Source of the DNA: Aedes albopictus
Taxonomy: Eukaryota; Arthropoda; Insecta; Diptera; Culicidae
Assembly (NCBI RefSeq): GCF_035046485.1
Contig: NC_085137.1
Coordinates: 375,286,706 to 375,350,705, forward strand
DNA: 64,000 nt
Direction: 5' to 3'
Positions 1-10,789 of this stretch are shown here, piece after piece. The position numbers and the translations under genes were made by a program. Each line of letters opens with the position of its first letter. Position 1 is the stretch's first letter. Under the pieces are notes generated by a model. That model searched no databases. It saw nothing but the letters and a program-made list of their open reading frames with translations, and was not told the origin of the DNA.

Positions 1-51
1 TGTTCATTCGAATAGAGGTACGTTAAAAGTTCATAACAGAAAACGTGCATG

Positions 52-508
52 CACAGAGAAACAGACGTCACGCTCTGATCGCTTCCCATCGTTCACCTTT
101 CTAACGAACGATTCAAATATTAAGTAGGTGGATAATTTACCACTCTCGGCGCTGGCATCGCTTTTGCTCTTGTTTGACATTTGCTCACTACCACCATCTA
201 GTGGTGGCCCGGTCAAACACAGTATATTTAGCATTGGGCGATAACGTTTTCGTGACGATGTCTTTCAATGAATTTTGTTTTAAGTGTTACGTCTTTTTTT
301 TTTTTTTTTTTTTATCTGTATTAACGAGATTTTTAGCCTCAGGCTAGTGCATCTCGGGACCCACGCTTTACTTCCCTTCCGAAGGAAGAACTCACATATT
401 GTGAGTTTGTCGGGAGTGGGATTCGATCCCAGGTCCTCGGCGTGATAGTCACGTGTTCTAACCATCCAACCAGGTCCGCTCCACAAGTGTTACGTCTGTT
501 TCTCTGTG
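52..508. mobile_element. MITE, TIR CACAGAGAAACAGACGT, interrupted by a SINE
   Basis: Inverted ends CACAGAGAAACAGACGT (from 52) and its complement (to 508) bound a non-coding element. A second copy with the same ends (CACAGACAAACAGACGT) is at 32433-32685, which supports a real family. The interior holds a SINE at 294-484. Superfamily not determined. Confidence 0.6.
294..484 (-). mobile_element. tRNA-derived SINE, complete, with 12-bp TSD
   Basis: Read on the minus strand it begins GTGGAGCGGACCTGG, carries a B-box-like GGATCGAATCCC, then a body ending in an A-rich tail (the T-run at 294-314). The 12-bp duplication AAGTGTTACGTC flanks it at 282-293 and 485-496. A sister copy with its own 11-bp TSD is at 29822-29999 and a decayed one at 10380-10515. 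The internal pol III boxes and A-tail show LINE-assisted retroposition. Confidence 0.85.
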
Positions 509-871
509 GTACATGACTGCCGCTCAGAGAACTAAACAGAAGGTTTTAGAACAAGCCAAATCCCAATAGATTGGAGATTTGGTCATAAAAAATAAACTTT
601 TGCCCCGTACTGCTAAATGTGGCTGAATTATATTTTCAAAACAAATAACCAAACCTACCACTGACTTCATTAGAAGAAAAATTCCTAATAGACAACAATA
701 AATGGGAGTTCATATATATAGGATTACCGGCCAAAGTGGCCCCAAAGCCAACTATCCTAAAACGAAATCAAGCATACTGAACGGCCCATGCAAAACCACA
801 ATCACGCGCCGATCCGGTCACTGTTTTTCTTCCCGCTACGGTTATTTATGTCCTTTCATTTTTCACCCGCT

Positions 872-879
872 TATAAATA
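872..879 (+). promoter_or_regulatory. possible TATA box of an unidentified transcript
   Basis: TATAAATA stands in an otherwise non-repetitive stretch. About 510 bases downstream a donor-like CG|GTGAGA occurs (1391), and a pyrimidine-rich TTTCAG acceptor lies at 1525-1530. Together these suggest a pol II leader exon with a 140-base intron, but no recognisable protein follows, so this is a weak inference. Confidence 0.25.
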
Positions 880-1530
880 CCTAAACGACACATTTTTCAT
901 CACCTCGAGACTTTTCGTCTTTGGGGCTGTTGTATGTCTACTCGCTATCGACTTTTTGACCAGCTGCTTGCGTTGCTTTAGCTTTTGGAAGTTTTTATTA
1001 TTCTACGTAGTGTTTTCCATCGGACGAAACATTGAAAGGAAACGGTTACGTATTTGTTCGCTTCGAAGTTAATCACGGTTTGGCCAACAAAAGTACAACT
1101 AACCGGTTGTGTATTGTCTGTGTGAATTGTTCGTGAAATTGTATAAATAATATTGATGAAAATTTGAACAAAAAACTTGTGAAGTAGTGAACTATTCGAA
1201 AAGGTCATGTTTGACCATTGACAAAATTAGTGGTGAAATGGTGTTCCGAGTTGTAGGAATTTTCTTCGGAGCGTTACTACAAACAAATTAAGAGGAAACT
1301 GGCGAAGGCGTGCTGTCTTATCTTGGGATTTTTTTAACTGAACAAAGCCCGTTGCTGTATGGAGAAAGGATTCCGGAAGTTTCATAATTCGGTGAGATCT
1401 TTCTAATTTCTTTGAGATGTCTTGATATTGAAATTGCTGGACCTGTAAACGTTCCATCATTTAATCACATACAATTATATTTTTTAGTACAACCGGGGAA
1501 GGGATCACCATATTTTTATCTCGTTTCAGA

Positions 1531-1743
1531 GAGCGAGCAATGGCGCTTAAACCTAGGCTTTCGAGCCAGGGCATAAGGGGAAAATCCTATGCCCCATCCC
1601 AGGAAGAGGAGCCTAGAAGGAGTGAAATTAACTTTTTAGCAACATCACTCCCAACGTTTTTGCTTAATTTTCATATTACATACTATACGGAGCGGTTGGT
1701 ACGAGATGTCCCCGTTCTATGGTTTTTACTTAATGTTCAATAA
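1531..1743 (+). other. candidate exon with short ORF (67 aa), unidentified
   Basis: The stretch follows an acceptor-like TTTTTATCTCGTTTCAG. An ATG at 1540 opens 67 codons starting MALKPRLSSQ and ending at a stop at 1741. No family is recognised and the C-terminal part is of low-complexity intergenic character. It may be the start of an unknown gene or chance; it could also be a retroelement fragment. Confidence 0.2.
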
Positions 1744-1884
1744 CGCTGCACAGTAGGCCTGGCCGCTTCAATACTTGTAATGCATCACTGATTCACTGCA
1801 AGCATTGATAATGACAAGAAAAATGATAGAACTAGTCAATTTTATCATTTTCCAGGATTCTTCCATGTGATGGCTGTGTATGTG

Positions 1885-1912
1885 TAGACTAGACTAGACT
1901 AGACTAGACTAG
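1885..1912. repeat. (TAGAC)5 microsatellite
   Basis: Five tandem TAGAC units. Directly after them the 20-odd bases AGCTGCTTGCGTTGCTTTAG repeat a segment first seen at 962-981, so the two places share a short dispersed duplication. Confidence 0.9.
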
Positions 1913-2229
1913 CTGCTTGCGTTGCTTTAGCTTTGTGCTAGCTAGGCTTTGTGTAAGTGTTTACCAGGCGGACAATATTTTCCCATCCACATCGCATCGC
2001 TCACAGAACGCACCAACAATAAACACAACGCCATCATCGTCACCACCGGTGGCCGGCTCGTCGGTCATCTGAGAGGGGGGAAAACTAGAGCAGGCCACCC
2101 AAATAAACATCGATAAATGGGGGAGTTTTCTTCTTCACAGCGACGCACACGCGACACGCTATACATTTTCATCTGACTTAGGGAGTCTAGGATCAAAAGG
2201 GGTAATAGTGGTACAGTAGCTCTCAGCTT

Positions 2230-2860
2230 CCAGCGCGCTGGAAGTGGCCAAATAAAAAAGTAATCCAAACCTACGCATGTGACACATCAAATTGCGGCAA
2301 TGTCGATAATGAACAGTTACCAAGAAAACAGTTTCAAACCATATCTGAACCGGTAGTGGTCCGGAACCGGTTCCGGATGTCCCGCTGGAAGTGGTCAAAT
2401 ATAAAGTGATCCAAACCCTTGCATGCGACACATCAAACTGCGGCATTTTCGATAACCTGATGAACAATTAGCTATAAAACAGTCTCAGACCATATCTGAA
2501 CAGGTAGTGTTTCGGAACCGACTCCGGGTGTCCCGCCGGAAGAGGCCAAATATTAAAATGAACCAAATCATGCATGCGACATATTAAAGCGCAGATTTTG
2601 TTGATATTGAAAGGTTGGCATAAAAAAGAGTCAGACCGTATCTGAACCGGCAGTGTTTCGGAACCGATTGCGGGTGTCCGGCCGGAAGTGGCCGTATATA
2701 AAAGTGAACCAAACTTATGCATGCGACATATCAAATCACGGCTTTTCCGACAACTTGATGATCAATTATCAAGAAAGTAGGCTAAGACCACATAAGGGAC
2801 TGCCAGTAGTTCCGTAACTAATTCCGCGTTTCCCTCCAAAAGCGGATAAATATTAAATTG
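2230..2860. repeat. ~148-bp satellite, first block (4-5 units)
   Basis: The landmarks CCAAAC..GCATGCGACA, TCAGACCATATCTGAAC and CGGAACCG recur at intervals of about 146-153 bases (GCATG near 2272, 2421, 2572 and 2719). Units are diverged by substitutions and small indels. No open frame is shared between units, so the array is non-coding. The same unit resumes at 3420 and 5100 after insertions. Confidence 0.85.
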
Positions 2861-3412
2861 AATGAGTGTATTGCGACATTTGCACCCATTTAGACTCGGC
2901 CCGAATTCATTATTATCACAGTTGAATTTCGCACACGACTTCGCAGCGGCTCGCGTTCACAACTTTGCTCGAGTTCGTGAGAGGGTCATCGGCTGCACAA
3001 CTGGTAAACAAATTAAGTTTGATTGGTGCGAAATATCGCTTGGAAATAAAAATACAGTGGAATTTCAAATTATCACAGAAGTCTAAACATTAACGAGAAA
3101 CCCAATAATCAGTTTCGTACCTTTTAATTCCGCCCTATGTTGCTTATCCTTTGACAGATATGCGTATTTCGACTACCACTTGTAATCTTCCTCAGTGTCA
3201 GTTATCCACTGACACTGAGGAAGATTACAAGCTACAAGTAGTAGCCGAAATACGCGTATCTGTCAAAGGATAAGCAACATAGGGCGGAATTAAAAGTGGA
3301 TAACTGACACTGAGGAAGATTACAAGTGGTAGTCGAAATACGCGTATCTGTCAAAGGATAAGCAACATAGGGCGAAATTAAAAGGTACGAAACTGATTAC
3401 ACTCATTCGAAG
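2859..3412. mobile_element. foldback element inserted in the satellite
   Basis: GAATGAGTGTA at the left and its complement TACACTCATTC at the right bound the element. Inside, 3111-3208 is an almost perfect inverted copy of 3297-3396, and the right arm is duplicated in tandem as 3209-3296. The ~100-bp arms would form a long hairpin. The left half (2872-3107) has no partner. The satellite continues on both sides. No coding capacity. Confidence 0.65.
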
Positions 3413-3419
3413 AGGGTAT

Positions 3420-3926
3420 TCGGCCTAGAGGGTTCGAAAAGTCGGTACAAGATAAAATTGAACCAAACCCATGCATGCGGCACAGCAAAGCGCTTCTTTT
3501 TGATTAACCTAATAAACGTTAGCAAGCAAAAAGGCTCGGACTATTTAAGAGACTCACGGTAGTGTTCCGCAACCGGTTCCGGGCCGGAAGTGATACCAAA
3601 CCCATGCATGCGATACCTCAAATCACGATATTTTAGGTAACAGTTGAAAGAAAATAGATGCAAGCCATATCAATGTGTTACGGAACCGATTCCAGGTGTC
3701 CCGCCAGAAATCGTCAAAAGTAAAAGGGAACCAATACATGCGACATATCAATGACTTATTCAGTAACATGATAAACGGTTAGCCAGCAAATAATCTCAAA
3801 CCATATTTGGGAGGACCGGTAGTATTCTAGAACTAGTGACGAGACGTGTAACCCGCCAGAAGTGGTAAAATATCGAAGGGAACCAAACCATAATGGCGTT
3901 TTTGACAATCTAATAAACGATCAACA
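3420..3926. repeat. ~148-bp satellite, second block
   Basis: The same unit as the first block, with CATGCATGCG landmarks near 3474 and 3607 and a shortened ACATGCGACA near 3737, spaced about 130-133 bases. It is more diverged and slightly shorter per unit than the first block. Confidence 0.75.
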
Positions 3927-4561
3927 CCCGAGCAGAAGAAAAGCATAATAAAATATGTTATTTTGACTTAATAAGGCAAATTTCTTAACAAATCCGATGA
4001 GTTTTACAATTTTGCCTAATTGTTTGGGTAATTTTTCAACAAATACATTTATTATTTATTATCCACCCCCTTGACGAGTCAACGAGCAAAGTGATAAAAG
4101 AAGAAAATGAGATTTGTTCCGGCCTATTTGAATAATGGAATCAGTAATTTTTAAGTTATTATCATAACATATTATGTTATAAACTTGCCTGTCATAAGCG
4201 GCAAAAAAAAACAAATATCATAACAAAAAATGTTCCTGGAAGATTATTTCAATAACATGTTTTGTTAGATCAATTACAACAGAAAATTTGTAAGCTTGTT
4301 ATTGTTGTGTTATTGTTCATCATATATTTGTACATTCTCTATATTAGAATAATAACTAAACTTGTTCTACATCAAAATATTTTATGGAAATGTTTTCTTG
4401 TGGACATATCCTACTAACTTGAACATAACAAAAGTAGATTGCCCAACAAAACATGTTATTAAAAAGATATATATATTGATAAGTTAACAATAACAAATTA
4501 TGATGTAAAAACAGGCAATGTGATTCTGTTGTTATCAATTTGCTATTCTCCTCTGCTCGGG
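3927..4561. mobile_element. AT-rich MITE, TIR CCCGAGCAGAGGAGAA
   Basis: The ends CCCGAGCAGAAGAAAAG and CCCGAGCAGAGGAGAATAG (inverted) enclose 635 AT-rich bases with many short ATAACATGTTAT-like palindromes. The element sits where the satellite breaks off. No transposase frame is present. A clean target duplication is not visible. Confidence 0.65.
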
Positions 4562-5019
4562 CAAGATCGCAGTCCCGTCGTACTATGCTAATATCCGAGT
4601 GATTGTTTTTCAGTTCATCGGGTATTCGCGCTTTTGTCATTTTTTTTTTTTGGTTTATCCTTCGATGGACGACCGGAGAATCAGCGAGTGGTGTGAACGA
4701 GTGAACATTTAATATGGTTTGGACGGCATTCTAAAACCATTTGGAGGTTGAGAACGAAGGCAAAAACAGAAAACCAGCTGAACATGATTACTCGGTGAGT
4801 TCGTTCCTTATTGTTACCTTTTATATTTAAACATCACATACATGGGGATTACGGAGGGGTAGCCTAGTAAAGCTAAAAGAGCTGATTTCCGGGCAAATGT
4901 TCGTGGGGTGGCCAGACTTTGTCACGAAATAACAACCATCATGTTGTTTCCGAAGGTCTCCAGTGAATTTAGCTTACCCTGCTACAACAAACCAATCCTT
5001 GCGCTGATGCTGAGTACAC

Positions 5020-5020
<1 letters not shown>
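4562..5020. other. unassigned unique-looking stretch
   Basis: Not recognised as repeat or gene. A donor-like CTCG|GTGAGT occurs at 4791-4800 and could end a leader exon, but nothing else supports one. Confidence 0.3.

Positions 5021-5086
<66 letters not shown>
5021..5086. repeat. (ATC)22 microsatellite
   Basis: About 22 pure ATC/TCA units. The poly-serine reading frame through it is a by-product of the repeat. Confidence 0.97.
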
Positions 5087-5099
5087 TAATGAACGGTCA

Positions 5100-5470
5100 A
5101 CAAGAAAATAGTCTCAGGCCACATCTAGAACTATTTCGAAATCGGTTGCGGGTGTTCCATCGGAAGTGATTAAATAGAAGTGAACCAAAATTATGCATGA
5201 GATACATAAAATCGCGGCTTTTTCAAAAATTTGCCGAACGGTTAGCAAGAAAATAGCCTCAGATCATATTAATTTTCGGCTTTTTTAGCTAACCAGATGA
5301 ACAGTTGACAAGAACATAGTCTCAAACCATATTTGAGACAACCGGAATTGGTTCCAGGTGTCCCGCCGGAAGTGGTCAAACGTAAAATTGAACAAAACCC
5401 ATACAATCTGCACATCAAATAGCGGAATTATAATTTGGGTAAGAATGAAGTAATGGTCAAAGTCTGCATA
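5100..5470. repeat. ~148-bp satellite, third block
   Basis: Two to three degraded units with the landmarks ATTATGCATGAGATACAT, AAGAAAATAGCCTCAG and TCCCGCCGGAAGTGGTC. It shows that the array once ran from 2.2 to 5.5 kb before insertions split it. Confidence 0.7.
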
Positions 5471-5640
5471 ATGCAAGAGAACAAAATCGTGACCAAAGTG
5501 ATCTCATCAAATCACACCATTTCAGATTTCTGCAGTGTAAATATACAGTAGGATGATCAACGTTTTATGGAAAAATCATAACTAAATCGCATCAACACCG
5601 ATTTTTTTTTTTTCAATCTGCAATCTCTTTTTGCTTCTTA

Positions 5641-5736
5641 GGGCCGATCTCTTCACCTCGGCTTAACTCGTAAGCCAGGCTTACCCATATACTTAAACCT
5701 GGCTTAACGCCTAAGCCAGGGTGAAGAAATCGGCCC
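5641..5736. mobile_element. 96-bp palindromic MITE, TTA-type target
   Basis: GGGCCGATCTCTTCACC and its inverted partner GGTGAAGAAATCGGCCC bound a short element flanked by TTA (left) and TAA (right). The three-base TWA target and GGG start fit PIF/Harbinger-type MITEs. Confidence 0.65.
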
Positions 5737-6094
5737 TAAAACTACTGCTCACAATTTAGGTGCGGCTGCTTGAGCACCCGCTCTTCTCATTGCGATTGAA
5801 ATTTGAATGGGAAATTTTTATTTTCTGCATTTTTCTCGTAAGGAGGTCATGAATCGTGTTACCAATGATAATAAAATAAAGCCTAAAGTGTGCGGAAAAA
5901 AAACTTTGGCGAAGAATACAAAGTGATCTGTGATTGTGAATAAAGTTAATCTTCTTCATGCATTAGCTGACGCTCACCCCGCTGCCATAGTGCATGGAAT
6001 GGGGTCATGATAATCCCAATGCACGACTAGGGTTAAGGTGATCATGCAGTCAACTGAGAGGTCTGATATTTTTCAGCTCTGTTTTGCTGTTGTA

Positions 6095-6307
6095 GGGTCT
6101 GGGACCATTTGGGCAGGAGCACCTATTTTGGGCACTTGCTGCTATAACTCAGTCAATTTCAAACCGATTGACTTGCATTTTTGAACATGGCCAGATAATG
6201 TGCGTATCTGATCGTGTCTCAAAAATCAAGTCGATTGGTTAAAAATTGACTGAGTTATAGCAGCAAGTGCCCAAAATAGGTGCTCCTGCCCAAATGGTCT
6301 CAGACCC
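6095..6307. mobile_element. 213-bp MITE, copy 1 of 3, TA target
   Basis: The long inverted repeat starts GGGTCTGGGACCATTTGGGC and is flanked by TA on both sides. Further copies of the same length are at 15359-15572 and 34363-34575. Arms are about 80-100 bp. A Tc1/mariner-type non-autonomous element is inferred from the TA target. Confidence 0.8.
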
Positions 6308-6597
6308 TATATAACATCAGAATATGTACCATCAATAAGTTTCCCAAATCAATGATGGCTTTGTTAAAATTGTGGCTTTTCTATATAAAACTAGCTGTAC
6401 CCGGCAAACTTTGTCTTGCCTACTGCGTTTTTTGACGTTTCAAATCCCTAGTCAAGTCCAAGTCCCCGTTCAAAATGCACGAAAACCCAATTTAAAAAAA
6501 TAACTCTCAATTTTTCCATGTTTTTTGTTTCATAAACCTTCCTTGGGTGAAAACCCTCCCCCTGGATATTCGATCTTGACGCGATGGGAGGGCTTAA

Positions 6598-6707
6598 CCC
6601 ATTAGCACTTTAGCGCCAGTTCATTCACCACCGCTTGGACTTTGAGCTAGATATATCTAGTTTACGAGTTGAGCGCAAGTGAAGGAATCGTCGTAAGTGC
6701 TAATGGG
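6598..6707. mobile_element. short foldback, TIR CCCATTAGCACTTA
   Basis: CCCATTAGCACTT (6598) and AAGTGCTAATGGG (to 6707) are inverted copies; the interior is only partly self-complementary. Possibly a small MITE. Confidence 0.4.
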
Positions 6708-7900
6708 AACTAAAGGAGTATCCGTCGTGCATTTATCACAAGTCAAAAACAAATTATAATTCAGCGTGCATAGACCTAATCTTTGCATTCTTTGAATTTT
6801 CTAAAATTTAACAATAATTGTTAAATTTAACGTAACGCAAGAGTGGGTAGAGGAGACTCTGCGTTACACTCATCATTCGTTACTTGAATTCGTTAGTGAA
6901 CAGGACAGGGGACGCTAGGATAAGTTGATTTACAGCCTTACAGATTAGATTCATTACAATTAGAAAATTATGGACTGATTAGGTAAAGATAAAACTGTTG
7001 ATTATAGGAGTTTATATTTGTATTTCTTATTTTTATGGGTTTTGTGAATTTATAAAAGTTGACAAATAATCATTATCATTTTTATTTTTGACAAAAATCA
7101 GTTGACTGAACTTTTCTGTTTTTATATCTTAGACGGTATTATTTCACTGATCAAAAAAGCAGGAATTTAGTAAGGACTTAGGACGGTTGACAATGTAAAG
7201 GGTTACGATGGATATAATATTACTTTGGACTGAGATGATCACAGATATGCAGAAGGCGACTAGCGAAATTAGAAACACAATTTGATACATTATTGACTAT
7301 ATTTTGACTAATAGGGTTTGACAAATTTCTTTACAATATCGAATGGAAGCTCAAAAAGTGTTATCTAACACTAATATGAGAGTTATTTGGGGATGATGCT
7401 GGTGCTGTCAATGACTAACATCGGTTATTGACACTATTGGTAATCAGCTTGAAATAATTTTCAGAATGTATTATAAAATAACTGAGGATATTATCTGATT
7501 ATTGTTTGGGGAAGCTGTCAGAAAAACTAGTTGCCCATATCGGCTAAAAACGCTAGCTCTGGTAGCTGTCTTCGAATAATTTTCAGAAATATCAAATCTT
7601 TAAAAATTAGCTACGACACATTTTTTTTCTTTTTGCTCTTTGTATATTTCTTAAGAATAGTACTCTGAAGGCGTTAACATAGACATAGACAGCCTTTTTT
7701 ATCTCTGAATGCTGTCCAGTGACCTCGGAGATTATTGAAATATTGTTCAATTATCAAATCATCTTTGGAGCTTCCATTCGATCAAAACACTAGTGCGATG
7801 GGAAAAGTTAAAAACAGTATTTTTAAAAACTACTACGACCCAATGCTAATTACTACACACTTTGCTCAAGTTGACGACGACATCGTCTAGTCCATCGTGA
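6708..7900. other. unassigned AT-rich stretch upstream of the LINE tail
   Basis: No gene or clear element is recognised. CGTAACGCAAGAGTGG and CTCTGCGTTACACTC near 6832-6874 form a small inverted repeat. The end of the stretch probably contains decayed upstream LINE sequence. Confidence 0.3.
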
Positions 7901-7903
7901 GTA

Positions 7904-8494
7904 TTGGTCCTAGTAGGGGGAAAGAAAAACTTATCCATACGTAATCGAGTCTACCTATATTGGATCCCAGGACATACGGGTCTAGAGGGAAACGAGATTG
8001 CTGATGAGCTAGCCAGAAATGGATCTAATGAAAGGTTCATTGGCCCTGAGCCCTTCTGCGGGATCTCAGACTGCTCTGTGAAAATGGAACTGAACAAATA
8101 TATGGTCAGTCAAATCACATCAAACTCGAATGCACTTCCCCATACGAGCCAATCCAAAAAGCTCGTAACGATAAACCCCAAGAAAACCCAACAACTATTA
8201 GGTCTCAACAAAAGGGATTTCAACATCTACACCGGTCTAATAACTGGACACTGCCCCTGCAGATACCATCTACAAAAGATCGGAGCAATCCAAACCTCAA
8301 ATTGCCGCTTCTGTGACAAGGAGAGGGAAACATCAGAACACATCCTCTGCTATTGCAATGCACTCACTCAACGTAGGTTCAAAGTTCTCAGCAAGCCCTT
8401 TTTAGGGCCTGCTGACATATGGATCTTATCTCCCAAGGACGTGGTTGGCTTCATAAAGCTAGTCTCGCCAGAATGGGGGAGTCACATACTGTAA
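7904..8494 (+). pseudogene. RNase H and C-terminal zinc-finger remnant of a non-LTR retrotransposon
   Basis: The 196-codon frame carries the RNase H signature WIPGHTGLEGNEIADELA (residues 20-36), with a catalytic aspartate at 34, and a C-terminal CRFC-x8-H cysteine/histidine knuckle (residues 134-151) typical of the end of LINE ORF2 proteins that encode RNase H (I, LOA and R1-like clades). Endonuclease, reverse transcriptase and the first RNase H acidic residues are missing upstream, so this is a 5'-truncated copy. The apparent start is not a real initiation site. The frame ends in a natural stop at 8492. Clade assignment within the RNase H-bearing LINEs is uncertain. Confidence 0.8.
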
Positions 8495-9015
8495 CTCAGG
8501 ATCTCTATTCATCAATGATAGATGGTTTTTAGTTCAGTCGATACCAAGGTATCTCAGTGACAAATATGTTACTGAGATAACTTGCGTACCTCACAGCAAA
8601 AGGGTATATCACAATAGTTCTAAAATCTGGACGCAGTGATCTTCACCCGACAAACGAGAGAGGGGCAAATTTCTTGCAGAACTTTATGAAGAAATCGTTG
8701 AAGCTTCCTCAAACTGGGACATTTTCGCCAGAAACTGCACTAGTCTTATTCTATCCGAATACACAAAAAAAAAATGTGCAGAAGATATTCTGAAAATTTT
8801 TCAAATGCTTCGGGAAACATTTATAAAGTTCCGTTTAAAGATTCTTGGGAATCTACTTCAAACTTTCTTCAGAATGTCTACCAAAATTTCAACCTCAAAT
8901 CATTCCAAAAGTTTTGCTAAAAATGTTCCTCCTCTGTTGTTATTATTATTATTATCTGTTATTCAAACGGTGTTCAAGCAGCAGATGAAATGAAAAGTTT
9001 AAACATCAATCAAAA
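8495..9015. other. probable LINE 3' flank, unassigned
   Basis: Sequence after the LINE stop may include its 3' UTR. A short ATT run at 8939-8954 is the only distinct feature. No gene is seen. Confidence 0.3.
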
Positions 9016-9019
9016 GAAA

Positions 9020-9806
9020 TGGGCTTTTTCATTATCGTACAAATTGGGCCGAAGGGTCTCAGATTTTCATGAAACTTTTTCCTCAGGCAGGGCTAATAGA
9101 AACATGAACAAAAAAAATTGAAAAAAAATCAGGGTTGCCTATTTACCCGGAAGACGCAGGTGGATGTTTTTTTTTTTGGTTTCCCCTGATACTACTTACT
9201 TTGAAAAATCATAACTCAAAAACGAAGCATCGTAGAAACAAAGCTTTTTTGAGAAAATGAAAGCAATTTTCTCAGTAATCCAAAAAAAATGAGGTGGAAA
9301 AAGTTTTCCACAAAATGTTTCACCGTTGGAAGAGATGAACCAGCCTAGGGCCGAAAATCTCAATAATAAAGTAATAATAATAATAATAATTCACCGTTGA
9401 GAAAATTCATAAAGTAAAGCCGGAAAAACTATGCCCGAACTCGCGGAAAATTTTCAAAAAAATATCATAGTTTTTCCGGCTTTTCCTTATGAATTTTCTC
9501 AATGGTGGAAAATTTTGTAGAAATCTGTTTCCAGTTCATATTTTTTTTTTATTTCTGAGAAAATTTGCTTTCATTTTCTAAAAAAAACTTTTTTTTTCTA
9601 CGATGCTTCGTTGTCGAGTTATGATTTTTCAAAGTAGTGTCAGAGGAAAACAAAAAAAAACACCTGAGTTTCCGGGAAAATAAGCGACTCTGATATTTTT
9701 TCATTTTTTTTTTGTTCATGTATCTGTGAGCCCTGCCTGTGGAAAAAGTCTCATGAAAATTTGAGACCCTTCGGCCCAAATTGTACGATAATAAAAAAAA
9801 ATCCCC
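9020..9806. mobile_element. ~787-bp palindromic element
   Basis: Almost the whole element is self-complementary: AATTGGGCCGAAGGGTCTCA near 9041 pairs with its inverse near 9763, and the AGCCGGAAAAACTATG / CATAGTTTTTCCGGCT pair sits near the centre. Both arms have T-rich expansions. The left arm is broken by a short LINE/SINE tail at 9335-9393. No transposase is encoded, and the minus-strand frame inside is not conserved. Confidence 0.75.
9335..9393 (+). mobile_element. short retroelement 3' tail ending in (TAA)n
   Basis: GAGATGAACCAGCCTAGGGC followed by AATCTC and a run of TAA/ATA units lies in the left arm of the palindrome and has no counterpart in the right arm. A sister tail at 15951-15995 ends in (AATC)n. 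The core also resembles the 3' body of the SINEs at 294 and 29822. Confidence 0.6.
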
Positions 9807-10004
9807 ATGACCCCATGGAAACAAAAGGCCACAAATAAAATTTAATTTACAAAAAATCCTGCGATCATTCAACCAACGTGTATGAAATTGTAACAAAAAC
9901 TTCGGAGTACTTTGGAGGCCTTAAAATAGTTCTGGGATGAAAACTGTAACAGATTATGAAGGGTTAGTTATACTTTGCATATTGATAATTTGTGAAAACT
10001 ATTG

Positions 10005-10235
10005 GACACATTCTACCGTGACGTTACGACGTTTTGATGCCTTTTCTGTCAGATTTTCCACTATGACTCGTAAATTCGACCATAAACCCTTAAATATGTT
10101 TGCATATTCAGATTCCTTGTAAAATTCCCAATAAGTATGATCTTTATTGGTCTTTTATGGTCGAATATACGAGTTATAGTGGAAAATCTGACAGAAAAGG
10201 CGTCAAAACGTTGTAACGTCACGGTAGAATGTGTC
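10005..10235. mobile_element. 231-bp palindromic MITE, TIR GACACATTCTACCGTGACG
   Basis: Arms of more than 80 bases are inverted copies (GACACATTCTACCGTGACG and complement). ATTG flanks both sides (10001-10004 and 10236-10239). A larger related copy is at 35525-36253. Confidence 0.8.
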
Positions 10236-10379
10236 ATTGACGATTTTTCAGCACAACTATTCCACTTGAGTAAAAAAAGAGGCTCCAGGGTAAAATATTT
10301 GAAAACAAAGAAGATACTGCTTTTCTTCCAAAAGAAGATCGTCTAAGGTATTTACGGTATAAATGATCATAACAAAACA

Positions 10380-10515
10380 TTTTTTTATGTGTACGTATTA
10401 ACCAGTTAGTTGATCTCAGGACCCATGATTCACTTCTCTTCCGAAGAAAAAACTCACATTTTTTTGTGAGTTTGTCGGGATTGGAATTTGATCCCAGGTC
10501 CGTGGCGTGAAAAGC
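10380..10515 (-). mobile_element. degraded SINE copy
   Basis: On the minus strand it matches the SINE at 294-484 (CACGGACCTGGGATCAAATT, then GTGAGTTTTTTCTTCGGAAG) but lacks the 5' head including the A box, and has lost about 20 bases near its 3' tail. Confidence 0.7.
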
Positions 10516-10789
10516 ATGCACTTTATTTCTTACACCTAGTCCATGTCAAAAATAGTAAATTAGTGTCAAGTGCCTATTACTGTAACATCAATTCATGTGC
10601 TATGTACATCATCTTAAATGGTAGTCTGTGCAATTGACAATGCTTACACAGCGTCATCTTCGGCAAACTAGCTACATCACTGGCCCAAAGGTCAGCACCA
10701 CATCCGCGTCGATAATAATTGACGCTATTTGCTAAAATCAATATTTTCCCATGATGAATTTTTTATAACTTGAAGAAAGCTCACCTACC

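Noticed and set aside
5021..5086. Serine-rich ORF (about 22 Ser in a row)
   Set aside because: It is simply the ATC microsatellite read in one frame; no motif or splice signal supports a gene.
2230..5470. CRISPR-like array
   Set aside because: Units of about 148 bases are wholly repetitive without unique spacers, and the genome is clearly eukaryotic.
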